A stretch of 64,000 nt of DNA from Niastella sp. (GTDB lineage: Bacteria > Bacteroidota > Bacteroidia > Chitinophagales > Chitinophagaceae). The translations under genes and the position numbers were made by a program. Within the stretch, counting starts at the first letter, position 1; each line of letters begins with the position of its first letter. Below, piece after piece: positions 46,425 through 56,490 of this stretch. The notes beneath the pieces were generated by a model. The model saw only the letters and a list, made by a program, of their open reading frames with translations, had not been told where the DNA came from and did not search any database. The stretch covers positions 1 to 64,000 of the forward strand of contig JADJVM010000009.1 of assembly GCA_016710595.1 (NCBI GenBank), written 5' to 3'.

Positions 46425-49400
46425 ATGAAAAAGATCTTTACATTTTTCCCTTTACTGTTTCTATTGCTTGTTAGCGCAACACAAATTCAGGCACAAGTAA
46501 TTAACAATAAACAACCCTTAAATAAAAAAGCATTACAAACCGTTTCTGCTATAATAACACAAAACCCCAATTTTGAAAAATGTGGTTTTAAATATACCAT
46601 GGAACAGGCCAAGGCCAATGGCTTTAATGATGCATTGTATGAACAGGTGATGCAACAATTGATTGACATTCGCCGCCAGCAAAATTCTTTTGGCCCTCCA
46701 ACAAATATTTATACACTTCCTGTTATATTCCACGTACTGTATGCAGGTTCTATTGAGCCTACACCGGGCATCGGTGCTAATATTGCGAATATTAATATCC
46801 AGGCACAGGTTGATCAGTTAAACAAAGACTTTGCGAATATGTCCGGTTCTACTTATGGAGTGGCAGAAGATATGGGGCTGCGGTTTACTTTAGCAAAAGT
46901 AGATCCCCTGGGAAATTTTCTTTGTGAAGCCGGTGTAGATCGCATTAACTGGGAATCAAAAGGATGGACAGATCCTTCTACTTTTTCATCCGCTACTGCT
47001 GTACAAAATTATTTTGATAACACCATAAAGCCTGCTTCTTATTGGGATCCCAACCGGTATGTAAATATCTGGCTGGCTGATTTATCGGCCAGTGGTTTGT
47101 TGGGATATGCTTCATTCCCGGCATTAAGTACATTATCAGGATTAAATAATTCTGAAACAGATCAAACGGCAGGAGTTGTTATTGAAGCAGGGTCTGTAGG
47201 TAGTACTACGGTTTTAGGATCGGCAGCGCCTTATGATATGGGTAGAACAATTACCCATGAACTGGGCCATTTTTTTGGATTAAGGCATATCAATGGAGAT
47301 GGAAATTGCTTAACCGATTATTGTGCTGATACACCTCCTCAATCTGCACTTACATCAGGCTGCCCCAGCCCCGGTACCTTAAACGGTTGCTCCCCTTCTG
47401 TTGCCAAAATGTTTGAGAACTATATGGATTATTCAAATGATGCCTGTTTGAATACTTTTACTCTTAACCAATCAGAACGGTGCCAAACTGTAATGGCAAA
47501 TAGCCCACGCCGGTTACAATTAATAAGTTCTAATACAGGTGTATCTCCAATGCCTAACCGTATATTCTTTAAATCTGCTCCTGCAGTAATTAAAGAAACT
47601 GCCACCGGCTTATGCCCACGATATAAAGATTATGTTATAAGTTTAGGAATTGACCAGGCAGCTACCGGTAATGCTACTGTAAGCTTAAGTAAATCCGGTA
47701 CAGCAACTGACGGCGTTGATTATGCCATTATTACTCCTACTGTAAACTATACCAATGGAGATGGAGCCACAAAAAATTTCACCTTAAGAGTATATGACGA
47801 TGCCGTGGTAGAAGGTAATGAAACCATCACCCTGGGTATTTCAATAAGTGGTACGGGCGTACAAACGGCTGCTGCCTGCGCCTCCAGCAACCAGGTTTCT
47901 ATTGCCCTGGCCGATGATGATTATAATTATACCATAGACAATCTAAACCCTACCATTACTTTACTTAGCGAAGATTTTGGAACAACTACCGGTACCAATG
48001 CAATACCAGTTGGCTGGACTGTGAGTAATAGCGGTACTGCTACCAATAAATGGGTTTGCAATAATGCAAATGCAGCTACTTATGGTTTTACCGGTAACAG
48101 TTTGCATATTTCTAATGGCAATACAACTGCCGTAAATAATGGAACGGCAGCAATCAACTACTCAACAACCGTTACCACCGATGCTCGGGTTACTACACCA
48201 CCCTTTGACATTACCGGTTTAAAAGACCTGAACCTTTCTTTTAAATATGTATGTAATGGAGAAGTGATTGGAACTGATATTTATGATTTAGGGGTACTGT
48301 ATTATGCATTAAATGGCGGCACAAGTTATTCAGTGCTTACCGATGAAATTGGTAACCCTGCTTATTTTTATCAAAAAAATACATTAACAAATTTCAATCT
48401 GCAATTACCTTCTTTTCTTCAAGGCAATACCTCCATCCGGTTTTTATTCCGCTGGATATCTGATAATACTGGCGGTTCACAACCACCATTCAGTATTGAT
48501 GATTTCTTATTTACGGCAAAATCGGTTACCGTACAAACAGCTGCCAACGCATCTGCGACTGAAAATATTTTTGCAGGAAGTGCAGAGAATATCTTTTATA
48601 GCGCCGATGGAAAAATATTGGCAAAACTTACAAACCCATCTGTAAACCTGGGTTGTGTTACGGCTAATATTTCAAATACATATAGCGGTCTGGTTCCACT
48701 CAATACGAATGCAGGAAGTTACCAACGCAGCTCAAAAGTATTTACCATTACTCCGGCCATTGCAAATACCACCGCAACTTACCAGGCTACATTTTATTTC
48801 ACTACGGCCGAAATGGCTGCATGGGGCACTGATGTACCCAATTTAAAATTAATGAAGGTAAAAGATGGCGTTAGTTTATCCTCTACTCTCAACCCTTCAA
48901 ATGCGGTTGTGGTAACGCCTACCGTTGACGACAAACGGGCAACAAAAGGTTATGTAAGTTACTCAGCTAATTTTACGGGTGGTTTTTCACAATTTGTATT
49001 GGTTTCGCCAAATACTGTAATACCTGTTTCATTGTTAGCATTTGATGCTTTTGCTTCAGGTAAAAAAATTGTATTGAGGTGGGCTACCGCTGTTGAAATT
49101 AATAACCGTGGTTTTTATATTGATCGCAGTACTGATGCTGAACATTTCGATAAAATAGGTTGGGTAGATGGGCTAGCGAATAGCAGCGTCCGGAACAACT
49201 ATATTTTTGATGATAATTTTGCACAACCGGGCATTCAATATTATTACCGGCTTCGTCAGGCTGATTTCGGTGGCACAGAAAAACTATCAGATATACGCCA
49301 GGCAAAAATTAAAGAAGATGGCGTTATTAGCATTTCCGTAAGCCCCAATCCCACACGTGATAAAGTTCGTGTATTTGTAGGCGGTAGTTTGCAAACTGCA

Positions 49401-49571
49401 AATATTTCGCTGATGAATGCCGAGGGTCAAAAAGTAAGAGGCTGGTCCGGTATCAATGTATCAAGCAACAATACAAACAGCCTGGATGTGTCCGGTTTGG
49501 CAAAAGGAGTGTACTTATTAACCATCCGGATTGAAAATGAAAATAAGGTAGAGAAACTTATAATTCAATAA
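46425..49571 (+). CDS. M43 zinc metalloprotease, T9SS substrate
   Basis: 1,048 aa from ATG 46425 (signal MKKIFTFFPLLFLLLVSATQIQAQ); the frame further upstream lacks a good start. Pappalysin-type zinc motif H278-E-L-G-H282 with G285 and H288. Then a Calx-beta-like domain (SKSGTATDGVDYAI, DDAVVEGNETITL), a jelly-roll-like domain (about 530-720) and a fibronectin-like section. The end matches a T9SS type A sorting domain (ISVSPNPTRDKVRVFVGG, GLAKGVYLLTI, EKLIIQ). It is secreted and probably degrades proteins outside the cell. Confidence 0.93.
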   Translation: MKKIFTFFPLLFLLLVSATQIQAQVINNKQPLNKKALQTVSAIITQNPNFEKCGFKYTMEQAKANGFNDALYEQVMQQLIDIRRQQNSFGPPTNIYTLPVIFHVLYAGSIEPTPGIGANIANINIQAQVDQLNKDFANMSGSTYGVAEDMGLRFTLAKVDPLGNFLCEAGVDRINWESKGWTDPSTFSSATAVQNYFDNTIKPASYWDPNRYVNIWLADLSASGLLGYASFPALSTLSGLNNSETDQTAGVVIEAGSVGSTTVLGSAAPYDMGRTITHELGHFFGLRHINGDGNCLTDYCADTPPQSALTSGCPSPGTLNGCSPSVAKMFENYMDYSNDACLNTFTLNQSERCQTVMANSPRRLQLISSNTGVSPMPNRIFFKSAPAVIKETATGLCPRYKDYVISLGIDQAATGNATVSLSKSGTATDGVDYAIITPTVNYTNGDGATKNFTLRVYDDAVVEGNETITLGISISGTGVQTAAACASSNQVSIALADDDYNYTIDNLNPTITLLSEDFGTTTGTNAIPVGWTVSNSGTATNKWVCNNANAATYGFTGNSLHISNGNTTAVNNGTAAINYSTTVTTDARVTTPPFDITGLKDLNLSFKYVCNGEVIGTDIYDLGVLYYALNGGTSYSVLTDEIGNPAYFYQKNTLTNFNLQLPSFLQGNTSIRFLFRWISDNTGGSQPPFSIDDFLFTAKSVTVQTAANASATENIFAGSAENIFYSADGKILAKLTNPSVNLGCVTANISNTYSGLVPLNTNAGSYQRSSKVFTITPAIANTTATYQATFYFTTAEMAAWGTDVPNLKLMKVKDGVSLSSTLNPSNAVVVTPTVDDKRATKGYVSYSANFTGGFSQFVLVSPNTVIPVSLLAFDAFASGKKIVLRWATAVEINNRGFYIDRSTDAEHFDKIGWVDGLANSSVRNNYIFDDNFAQPGIQYYYRLRQADFGGTEKLSDIRQAKIKEDGVISISVSPNPTRDKVRVFVGGSLQTANISLMNAEGQKVRGWSGINVSSNNTNSLDVSGLAKGVYLLTIRIENENKVEKLIIQ

Positions 49572-49591
49572 AATTCAAAACTCATAAAAAA

Positions 49592-49621
49592 GGGGCTTGT
49601 GAATAACAGGCCCCTTTTTTT
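49592..49621 (+). terminator. Terminator of the M43 protease gene
   Basis: GGGGCTTG (49592-49599) pairs with CAGGCCCC (49607-49614) with one G-U, a 7-nt loop, then a run of seven T. It lies 20 bp after the stop codon. Confidence 0.9.
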
Positions 49622-49705
49622 ATCTGTTATTTATGTAAAGATTATTATTAGTACAAATAATTATACTTATTTTCGTAATCAAAAATCTCCATTATTAAAA
49701 TCTAT

Positions 49706-50002
49706 ATGGATACCATTCGCCCCATATTGAGGATCCTCAAAAATAAATATCTTATTACAGGCGCTTTATTTTTAATATGGATGATATTCTTTGATCCTAA
49801 GGATTTTCGGTTGATGTATGGTAGAATTGAGAAACTAAATGAGCTACAAAAAAGTGAAGCCCATTTAAATGCACAGATCTCAGAAACTCAAAAAGAGCTT
49901 AACCTTTTGAAAACCAATGCCGAAACTATTGAAAAGTATGCCCGTGAGCAATATTATATGAAGAAGGACAACGAAGACCTTTTTATCGTAAAATTACCGT
50001 AA
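49706..50002 (+). CDS. FtsB/DivIC-like septum formation protein
   Basis: 98 aa: short cytoplasmic tail, one transmembrane helix (about 14-30, YLITGALFLIWMIFFDP), then a coiled coil (NELQKSEAHLNAQISETQKEL) ending with the family block KYAREQYYMKKDNEDLFIV. It belongs to the FtsB/DivIC group that works with FtsL and FtsQ in the divisome. Bacteroidota members usually sit near eno; here the neighbours differ. Confidence 0.88.
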   Translation: MDTIRPILRILKNKYLITGALFLIWMIFFDPKDFRLMYGRIEKLNELQKSEAHLNAQISETQKELNLLKTNAETIEKYAREQYYMKKDNEDLFIVKLP

Positions 50003-50104
50003 TTAACAAAAAAATACGCAGTTTATACAATAATCCATTTATTGGTACCGTTAATGATGATGGACATTGGATAATATTTAATCACTTTTTAGCTTTTCTT
50101 ATTT

Positions 50105-50350
50105 ATGAGTATCATTACAAAAGAAACACTGGTGCAATACCTGTATGGCGAAACCAGTATAGAAGACAATCTTATTATAGAAGCAGCATTAACTACCGAT
50201 TGGAAATTAAATGAAGAGTTTACAATTCTTAAAGCTTCAAAAAACGATCTGAATAATATTTCACTAAAAAGCCCAAAAGCAAGCAGTATTGATCGTATTT
50301 TGAAATATGCAGAACAGAAATCAGATTCCACGCTTCCGGTAGCACACTAA
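50105..50350 (+). CDS. Small conserved-looking hypothetical protein
   Basis: 81 aa, acidic N-terminal helix (ITKETLVQYLYGETSIEDNLIIEAAL) then a basic stretch. It has no membrane segment. The helix looks like the start of short anti-sigma-factor-like proteins, but no zinc motif is present, so I do not assign that. It lies 50 bp before endonuclease III. Confidence 0.6.
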   Translation: MSIITKETLVQYLYGETSIEDNLIIEAALTTDWKLNEEFTILKASKNDLNNISLKSPKASSIDRILKYAEQKSDSTLPVAH

Positions 50351-50402
50351 GTTTGTTTTTAATTTACGAAATTTGTCCCGTTATACTTTAACGGGATTTT
50401 TT

Positions 50403-51047
50403 ATGACCAGGAAACAAAAATGCAAGTTTGTTATTCAATATTTTTTAGAGCATGCCCCAACAGCCGAAACGGAATTGCTTTACGATAATCCCTTTCAATT
50501 ATTGGTTTCTGTAATATTAAGTGCTCAATGCACTGATAAAAGAGTAAACCTTACAACCCCTTCCATTTTTGAAAAATACCCCGATGCTAAATCTTTAAGC
50601 CATGCAAATTTTGAAGACCTGTTTCAATTGATCAAAAGCATATCATATCCCAATAATAAAACAAAACACCTGATAGGGATGGCGAAAATGATTACCCAAA
50701 AATATGATGGGCATATTCCCATGACAGTAGCGCAATTAATAGAATTACCCGGCGTGGGAAGGAAAACAGCAAATGTGATTACTTCTGTAATAGATGAACA
50801 ACCCAATATGGCAGTAGATACCCATGTTTTTAGAGTGAGTGCCCGAATAGGGCTTACGAAAGGAGCCAAAACGCCATACTCGGCTGAAAAACAGCTCATT
50901 GCATTAATTCCAAAAGAATATATTTATAAAGCACATCATTGGCTTATTTTGCATGGAAGATATATTTGCATTGCCCGGAAACCCAAATGCAGTATTTGCG
51001 GATTAAGATCAGTATGCGATTATTATAGAAAACATGGCGATTCCTGA
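50403..51047 (+). CDS. nth: Endonuclease III
   Basis: 215 aa from ATG 50403; the longer TTG frame from 50373 lacks family likeness. A base-excision DNA glycosylase/AP lyase for oxidised pyrimidines. The helix-hairpin-helix LPGVGRKTANV contains the catalytic Lys (K121), and the catalytic Asp is D139 in AVDTHVFRV. Four Cys at the C-terminus (CIARKPKCSICGLRSVC) bind the 4Fe-4S cluster with 6-2-5 spacing. Confidence 0.96.
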   Translation: MTRKQKCKFVIQYFLEHAPTAETELLYDNPFQLLVSVILSAQCTDKRVNLTTPSIFEKYPDAKSLSHANFEDLFQLIKSISYPNNKTKHLIGMAKMITQKYDGHIPMTVAQLIELPGVGRKTANVITSVIDEQPNMAVDTHVFRVSARIGLTKGAKTPYSAEKQLIALIPKEYIYKAHHWLILHGRYICIARKPKCSICGLRSVCDYYRKHGDS

Positions 51048-51121
51048 ATAAAATTGAAGAATTATCGTTTTATTTGTATAATAAACTTATGATTCCCTCT
51101 TTCTATCAAACTATGCTTAGC

Positions 51122-52057
51122 ATGAAAAAAATATTTTTTATCTCTTTTGTTTTTTGTTTGCTTTTTTTAAATGCAAAGCAGGCTGCTGCCCAATATTATT
51201 TTTACGATGATGAATATTATGATAACCCCTGGGTGTTTGAAGGAGGCATAAGTGTAAATGCCATGAATTGCCTCACAGATATAGGAGGTAAAAAGGGAAT
51301 TGGTAAAAGGTTTATTAAGGATTTAAATATTGGTAAAACACATGCCGGAGGTGGCCTATACGCTGAAGCAACCTATAAAAATGCATTTGCATTTAGGCTG
51401 GAGGCCAGCTTTGGAAAGATAAGTGCAGATGATAAGGTATTAAAAGGCGTTACTGATATTGCTAAAGAAAGATATAACCGCAATACCAATTTCAGATCAA
51501 ATATTACTGAATTTTCTGCCTTAGCTGAAATTCACCCACTTTTCATTTTAATAAACTGGCCTTCACGGGATGATCCTCCTCCCCGTTATTCTCCTTATTT
51601 CCTGGCCGGGGTAGGATATTTTTCATACAACCCGCAGGGCCAATCAAATGATGGCCGTTGGGTAGATTTACAACCACTTCATACAGAAGGGCAGGGATTT
51701 GTAGAATACCCTTCAAGAAAAGAATACAAATTAAAACAGATGAACATTCCGGTTGGCTTAGGATTAAAATATGAATTATCTCCTTTGCTAAACATACGGG
51801 GCGAATTTGTTTATCGCATTTTAAATACCGATTATTTAGATGATGTAAGCACCCGCTATATTGATCCATTTGCATATTTAAATCCTGCAAATAACTTTAA
51901 CCCCGCTTTATTAACCGATGCACTTGAATTTTCGAATCGGCAAATTATTAATAAAACAGCACCGGGGGGCAAAAGAGGAAGCCCCTCAGAAAAAGATGCT
52001 TTCTTTAGTTTCAATCTTAAAATAGGATTGGTAATAGGAAGAGAAAGAATAAAATAA
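51122..52057 (+). CDS. Outer-membrane beta-barrel protein, DUF6089-like
   Basis: 311 aa from ATG 51122 (signal MKKIFFISFVFCLLFLNAKQAAAQ). The mature part has amphipathic strands, aromatic girdle residues and a family block YSPYFLAGVGYFSYNP, then LQPLHTEGQG, typical of DUF6089 barrels in Bacteroidota. It ends with FNLKIGLVIG. Function unknown; probably an outer-membrane structural or receptor protein. Confidence 0.82.
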   Translation: MKKIFFISFVFCLLFLNAKQAAAQYYFYDDEYYDNPWVFEGGISVNAMNCLTDIGGKKGIGKRFIKDLNIGKTHAGGGLYAEATYKNAFAFRLEASFGKISADDKVLKGVTDIAKERYNRNTNFRSNITEFSALAEIHPLFILINWPSRDDPPPRYSPYFLAGVGYFSYNPQGQSNDGRWVDLQPLHTEGQGFVEYPSRKEYKLKQMNIPVGLGLKYELSPLLNIRGEFVYRILNTDYLDDVSTRYIDPFAYLNPANNFNPALLTDALEFSNRQIINKTAPGGKRGSPSEKDAFFSFNLKIGLVIGRERIK

Positions 52058-52061
52058 TTTT

Positions 52062-52096
52062 AAAAAGCCGCTCAATGTTAGCGGCTTTTTTATTTG
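52062..52096 (+). terminator. Terminator after the DUF6089-like gene
   Basis: An 11-bp perfect stem (AAAAAGCCGCT, 52062-52072, with AGCGGCTTTTT, 52080-52090), a 7-nt loop and further T. It starts 4 bp after the stop codon. Confidence 0.92.
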
Positions 52097-52159
52097 GATT
52101 GTTATCTGCCTAATTTTTATTTAATTGAAATTCCTTTTAAAAGTATGGAATGAAAGAAA

Positions 52160-53533
52160 CTAAAATAAATAACGGTACAATTCTTCAACTTTGGCCAGGG
52201 GAATAATTTCAATATTTGTTTTTAATTTTTCTGTTGCCCTTGCATTATAACGGCTCACTACAATTTTTTCGAATCCTAACTTTTCTGCTTCAGCAATTCG
52301 TTGCTCTATCCTGTTTACGGCCCGTATCTCTCCACTCAATCCTACTTCTCCGGCAAAACAAATATTTTGAGTAATGGGCATGTCTTCGTAACTACTTAAT
52401 AAAGCACTTACAATGGCTAAATCAATAGAAGGGTCTTCTACTTTTATTCCGCCGGCAATATTTATAAAAACATCTTTTACACCAAAATGAAATCCCCCTC
52501 TTTTTTCCAGTACTGCCAGCAGGAGTTGCAACCTCCTTAAATCAAACCCACTCACTGTTCTTTGTGGTGTTCCATATACACTTTGTGTTACCAGGGCCTG
52601 CGTTTCTATTAACAAGGGACGCATACCCTCAATAGTAGCAGCAATGGCAATGCCGCTTAGCGCTTCTTCTTTTTGTGTAATAAGGATTTCACTTGGGTTT
52701 AATACAGGCCGCATGCCACTGCCCGTCATTTCATAAATACCCAACTCGGCCGTTGATCCAAAACGATTTTTTAAAGTTCGTAAGATGCGGTATGCATAGT
52801 GCCTGTCACCTTCAAATTGCAAAACCGTATCTACCATGTGTTCCAAAATTTTGGGTCCTGCAATACCTCCGTCTTTAGTAATATGGCCAATTAAAAATAC
52901 TGGGGTTTGTGTTTCTTTAGCAAACCGTTGTAACTCTGCAGCACATTCTCTTATTTGACTAATGCTACCCGGAGAAGATTCTACAAAAGGGGAATGTAGT
53001 GTTTGAATAGAATCTACAATCACCAGTTCCGGTTTCATCTTTTTAATTTCCTGGAAAATAGTTTGTGTGTTTGTCTCGGTAAGCAGGTAAAAATTTTCGT
53101 TATGCATACCCACCCGGTCTGCTCGCATTTTAATTTGTTGCTCACTTTCTTCTCCGCTAATATATAAGGTAGCAGTATCTGTAAGGCGTAAACTATTTTG
53201 CAGGAACAATGTACTTTTTCCAATACCCGGTTCACCGGCTACTAAAACAATACTCCCCAAAACAATACCACCTCCCAATACCCGGTTAAGTTCTGAATCA
53301 CCCGTAATAATTCTTTTATCTTCTGCACTACTCACTTCATGCAATGCAATTACTTTTTGGCCGGGATACTTTTTAAACTCTTTCCATTCATCTTTATCAA
53401 TACGTTCATTCCCCTTTTGAATTATTTCTTCTACAAAAACATTCCATTGATTACATGAAGGACATTTACCCAACCACTTAGCGCTTTCATAACCACAATT
53501 CTGACAAAAAAATGCTGACTTAGTTTTACTCAT
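52160..53533 (-). CDS. radA: DNA repair protein RadA
   Basis: 457 aa. N-terminal Cys4 zinc finger (C10, C13, C24, C27), then a RecA-type ATPase with Walker A GEPGIGKST and the RadA-specific KNRFGS motif, then a Lon-type C-terminal domain (GGIKVEDPSIDLAIVSALLSS). It helps branch migration in recombinational repair. Frame intact. Confidence 0.97.
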   Translation of the reverse strand: MSKTKSAFFCQNCGYESAKWLGKCPSCNQWNVFVEEIIQKGNERIDKDEWKEFKKYPGQKVIALHEVSSAEDKRIITGDSELNRVLGGGIVLGSIVLVAGEPGIGKSTLFLQNSLRLTDTATLYISGEESEQQIKMRADRVGMHNENFYLLTETNTQTIFQEIKKMKPELVIVDSIQTLHSPFVESSPGSISQIRECAAELQRFAKETQTPVFLIGHITKDGGIAGPKILEHMVDTVLQFEGDRHYAYRILRTLKNRFGSTAELGIYEMTGSGMRPVLNPSEILITQKEEALSGIAIAATIEGMRPLLIETQALVTQSVYGTPQRTVSGFDLRRLQLLLAVLEKRGGFHFGVKDVFINIAGGIKVEDPSIDLAIVSALLSSYEDMPITQNICFAGEVGLSGEIRAVNRIEQRIAEAEKLGFEKIVVSRYNARATEKLKTNIEIIPLAKVEELYRYLF

Positions 53534-53596
53534 ACCATAAAGATAAAGTGAAGTGCGAATTTTTAGTTTGGGATTTCATAAATGACTAAAAAGTAA

Positions 53597-53622
53597 AAGG
53601 GCCAACATTTCTGTTGGCCCTT
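53597..53622 (-). ncRNA. Strong hairpin between divergent genes, possible small-RNA terminator
   Basis: An 11-bp perfect stem (53597-53607 with 53612-53622) with a 4-nt loop lies between the divergent radA and TonB genes, where no protein-gene terminator is expected. Read on the minus strand it is followed by TTTTACTTTTT. Upstream on that strand, TTTG (53771-53768) and TAGTGTTTG (about 53752-53744) resemble a promoter, giving a possible transcript of about 130 nt. No known RNA family was recognised. Confidence 0.4.
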
Positions 53623-53843
53623 AATACTTACTAACCCATTAAATTCTATTGCTAAATTACACATTGAACCGACAAAAAAAAATAAAATTTTAAAGTTGTG
53701 AATAAAAACTTCAGTACTAAATAAAATTTAATATGAAATCACAAACACTACCTATATAATTAATTATCAAATAAATATGCAAGTTTTAAAAGCCTTTTAC
53801 CTCCCTATTTTGGCAATAAATTTATTAAAATCCTAAAAAATAA

Positions 53844-53875
53844 TTTGGTTTATAATATAAACTACTTTACGTTTG
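53844..53875 (+). promoter_or_regulatory. Promoter of the TonB-dependent receptor gene
   Basis: TTTG (53844-53847) and TACGTTTG (53868-53875) with 20 bp between them match the Bacteroidota consensus well. The in-frame TTG at 53873 lies inside the -7 box, so ATG 53891 is the real start, with a short leader of about 10 nt. Confidence 0.75.
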
Positions 53876-53890
53876 TATAAAAATTTAAAC

Positions 53891-56146
53891 ATGCGATTTT
53901 TTCTTTATTTAAGTATTTGTTTCATGCCCTTTTCGCTTCTTGCCCAAGTGCAAATAACCGGAAAAGTTACAGATAACAGGGGTAAACCACTTACCGGAGC
54001 CAGCATCAGCTTAAAAGATACGTATGATGGCGCTACAACTGATTCTTTGGGGAATTTTACATTTACCAGCAACGAAAAAGGGGATCATATTGTAGAAGCA
54101 ACTCTTATTGGTTACAGTACATATACAAAATCAATCGTATTAAATAAAAATATAGTCCTTTCTATTCAATTAAAGGAATTGATAACTGAACTCAATGCCA
54201 TTACCTTAACGGCAGGTTCATTTGAAGCCAGCGATAAGAAAAAAGGAGCTGTACTTTCTGCCCTGGATATTGTAACAACCGCAAGTGCAGAAGGAGATAT
54301 TACAGGGGCATTAAAAAGCTTACCCGGAACCCAGCAAGTGGGAGAAGAAGGAGGTTTATTTGTAAGAGGTGGTACCGCTACCGAAAGTAAAATTTATATT
54401 GATGGCAATCTTGTAAACAATTTCTTTTATAGCAGTATCCCCGGTATTGCTTCCCGGGGCAGGTTTAATCCATTTTTGTTTAAAGGAACTATTTTTAGCA
54501 GTGGGGGGTATTCGGCACTATATGGCCAGGCGCTTTCCTCTGCCTTAATTTTAGAAACAACCGATTTGCCGGATAAAACACAGGCAAGCCTGGGATTTTC
54601 TGTTATTGGTTTAAATAGTGGCATCCAAAAATTAGCTAAAAACAAAAAATCATCCTGGGGTATCACCTATAATTTCACCCACCTGGGCTTGGCCTTTGCG
54701 GTGATAAAACAAAAACAAGATTATTTTAAAACGCCTGTTTACCATGAAGGGGATGCCAACTTTAGGATAAAAACTAAAAACGGCGGCATGATAAAATATT
54801 TTGGCTATTGGAGTACCGGCAAGGTAGGTTTTAGGACCAACGATATAGATTCTGTAAACCTGAATGATGCATTTCGGTTACAGGATTTAAACACTTACCA
54901 AAATCTTACCTGGAAGTTGAATGCAGGAAACGGTTGGAAGATCACACCCGGAATAAGTTTTAGTACCGATAAGCAAAATATCAGCAATGAACTGCAGGAT
55001 AAAAATGATGTTCTGCAAACTTTCACAAACCCCGCAGGATACAATTTTAAAAATTTTCAGGTACATACAAAAAACTATTATGGCCAGGCCAGGATCTTAA
55101 TAGAAAAAAGATTAAAAGGGATGAATATGATTCGGTTTGGTTCAGATTATTTTATAACCCATGAAAATCTACATTATATTTCATTAGATAGTGCTGCATT
55201 TGAACAAACCATTCATGAGAAATTATATGCAGCATTTGCTGAAACAGACTTGTACCTCTCTCCCCGGCTCGCATTAAAACTGGGCAGCCGTGCAGAACAT
55301 TCGGCCATTTTAAATAAATGGAACCTGGCACCCAGGCTATCATTAGCATACAGAATAAAAAATAATAGCCAGGCATCTTTTGCTTATGGTATCTTTTATC
55401 AAACTCCCGAATCGCAATACCAACCCGCTACACCGGGTATCGGGTATGCCCAGGCTACACATTATATTTTGCAATATCAACGCTCTGCAAACGGAAAAAT
55501 ATTTCGTACAGAAATTTTTTATAAAAAATATAATCATTTATATAAAACTGCAACAACCAATTTTCAAACCAATTATGCCGATAATAATAAAGGCACAGGC
55601 TATGCACAGGGATTGGAATTATTTTGGAGAGATAAAACCACGGTTAAAAATCTGGATTACTGGATCTCATATTCTTACCTGGACACCAAAAGAAATTTTT
55701 TAAACTTCCCATATACTATGCAACCCAACTTTGCAGCTACCCACACCGCTTCATTAATTGTAAAGAAATTTTTTCTTCCCTGGAAAACCGGGTTAAACCT
55801 GAGTTACAATTTTGCCAGTGGCAGGCCCTATTATAATTTAAAATACGATTACGGCCAGCAAAAAAATATTGTAGAAGATGCGGGCACTACAATTAATTAT
55901 AATAACGTGGGCCTGGGTGTAAATTATTTACCAAACCTGGGCAAGAGTAATAAAAAGGCTTTTATAGTATGGGTTTTATCTGTAAGCAATGTATTGGGCC
56001 AAAAGCAAGTATATACTTATAAGTATGGAACCATCAACAATAATAAAGAAGCCGTGGGGCCTACCGCTAAAAGATTTGTATTTATCGGATGTTTCTTAAG
56101 CTTTGGTGTAGATAGAACTGAGGATGCTATCAATAATCATTTATAA
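53891..56146 (+). CDS. TonB-dependent outer-membrane receptor
   Basis: 751 aa from ATG 53891. Signal peptide (MRFFLYLSICFMPFSLLAQ), then a carboxypeptidase-regulatory-like domain (QITGKVTDNRGKPLTGASIS, about 20-105), a plug domain with GDITGALKSLPGTQQVGEEGGLFVRGG, and a 22-strand barrel. No SusD partner follows, so it is more likely a siderophore, vitamin or small-ligand receptor than a glycan one. It is the first gene of a close run that ends at 58099. Confidence 0.92.
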   Translation: MRFFLYLSICFMPFSLLAQVQITGKVTDNRGKPLTGASISLKDTYDGATTDSLGNFTFTSNEKGDHIVEATLIGYSTYTKSIVLNKNIVLSIQLKELITELNAITLTAGSFEASDKKKGAVLSALDIVTTASAEGDITGALKSLPGTQQVGEEGGLFVRGGTATESKIYIDGNLVNNFFYSSIPGIASRGRFNPFLFKGTIFSSGGYSALYGQALSSALILETTDLPDKTQASLGFSVIGLNSGIQKLAKNKKSSWGITYNFTHLGLAFAVIKQKQDYFKTPVYHEGDANFRIKTKNGGMIKYFGYWSTGKVGFRTNDIDSVNLNDAFRLQDLNTYQNLTWKLNAGNGWKITPGISFSTDKQNISNELQDKNDVLQTFTNPAGYNFKNFQVHTKNYYGQARILIEKRLKGMNMIRFGSDYFITHENLHYISLDSAAFEQTIHEKLYAAFAETDLYLSPRLALKLGSRAEHSAILNKWNLAPRLSLAYRIKNNSQASFAYGIFYQTPESQYQPATPGIGYAQATHYILQYQRSANGKIFRTEIFYKKYNHLYKTATTNFQTNYADNNKGTGYAQGLELFWRDKTTVKNLDYWISYSYLDTKRNFLNFPYTMQPNFAATHTASLIVKKFFLPWKTGLNLSYNFASGRPYYNLKYDYGQQKNIVEDAGTTINYNNVGLGVNYLPNLGKSNKKAFIVWVLSVSNVLGQKQVYTYKYGTINNNKEAVGPTAKRFVFIGCFLSFGVDRTEDAINNHL

Positions 56147-56175
56147 CATTTTAATTTATCAAAAAAAACAAAATC

Positions 56176-56484
56176 ATGTCAAGACAATTTCAAAAGCCGG
56201 TACCAGAAGGGAAAGACCCCTATCTCTGGGAAATTGCTCAAAAAAGAGCAAGCTTTAAATCGCACCTAATTACATATATTTTAGTAAACACCTTCTTATG
56301 GGCAATTTGGTACTTTAGCTCCCAGCAACCAATAGAAGGTTGGGACAATAAGTTCCCCTGGCCAATTTGGCCTACTCTAGGTTGGGGTATAGGCCTGGCA
56401 TTTCATTTTGCCGGCGCTTATATTTTCCCTGAAGCCAATTCGATTGAGAAAGAATATGAAAAATTATCAAAAAAAAATAAATAA
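56176..56484 (+). CDS. 2TM domain-containing protein
   Basis: 102 aa: two transmembrane helices (about 33-50, LITYILVNTFLWAIWYF, and 66-86, WPTLGWGIGLAFHFAGAY) flanked by the family blocks AQKRASFKSHL and EANSIEKEYEKL. The domain is common in Bacteroidota, often beside histidine kinases or regulators. Starts 30 bp after the receptor gene. Confidence 0.85.
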   Translation: MSRQFQKPVPEGKDPYLWEIAQKRASFKSHLITYILVNTFLWAIWYFSSQQPIEGWDNKFPWPIWPTLGWGIGLAFHFAGAYIFPEANSIEKEYEKLSKKNK

Positions 56485-56490
56485 AAAATC

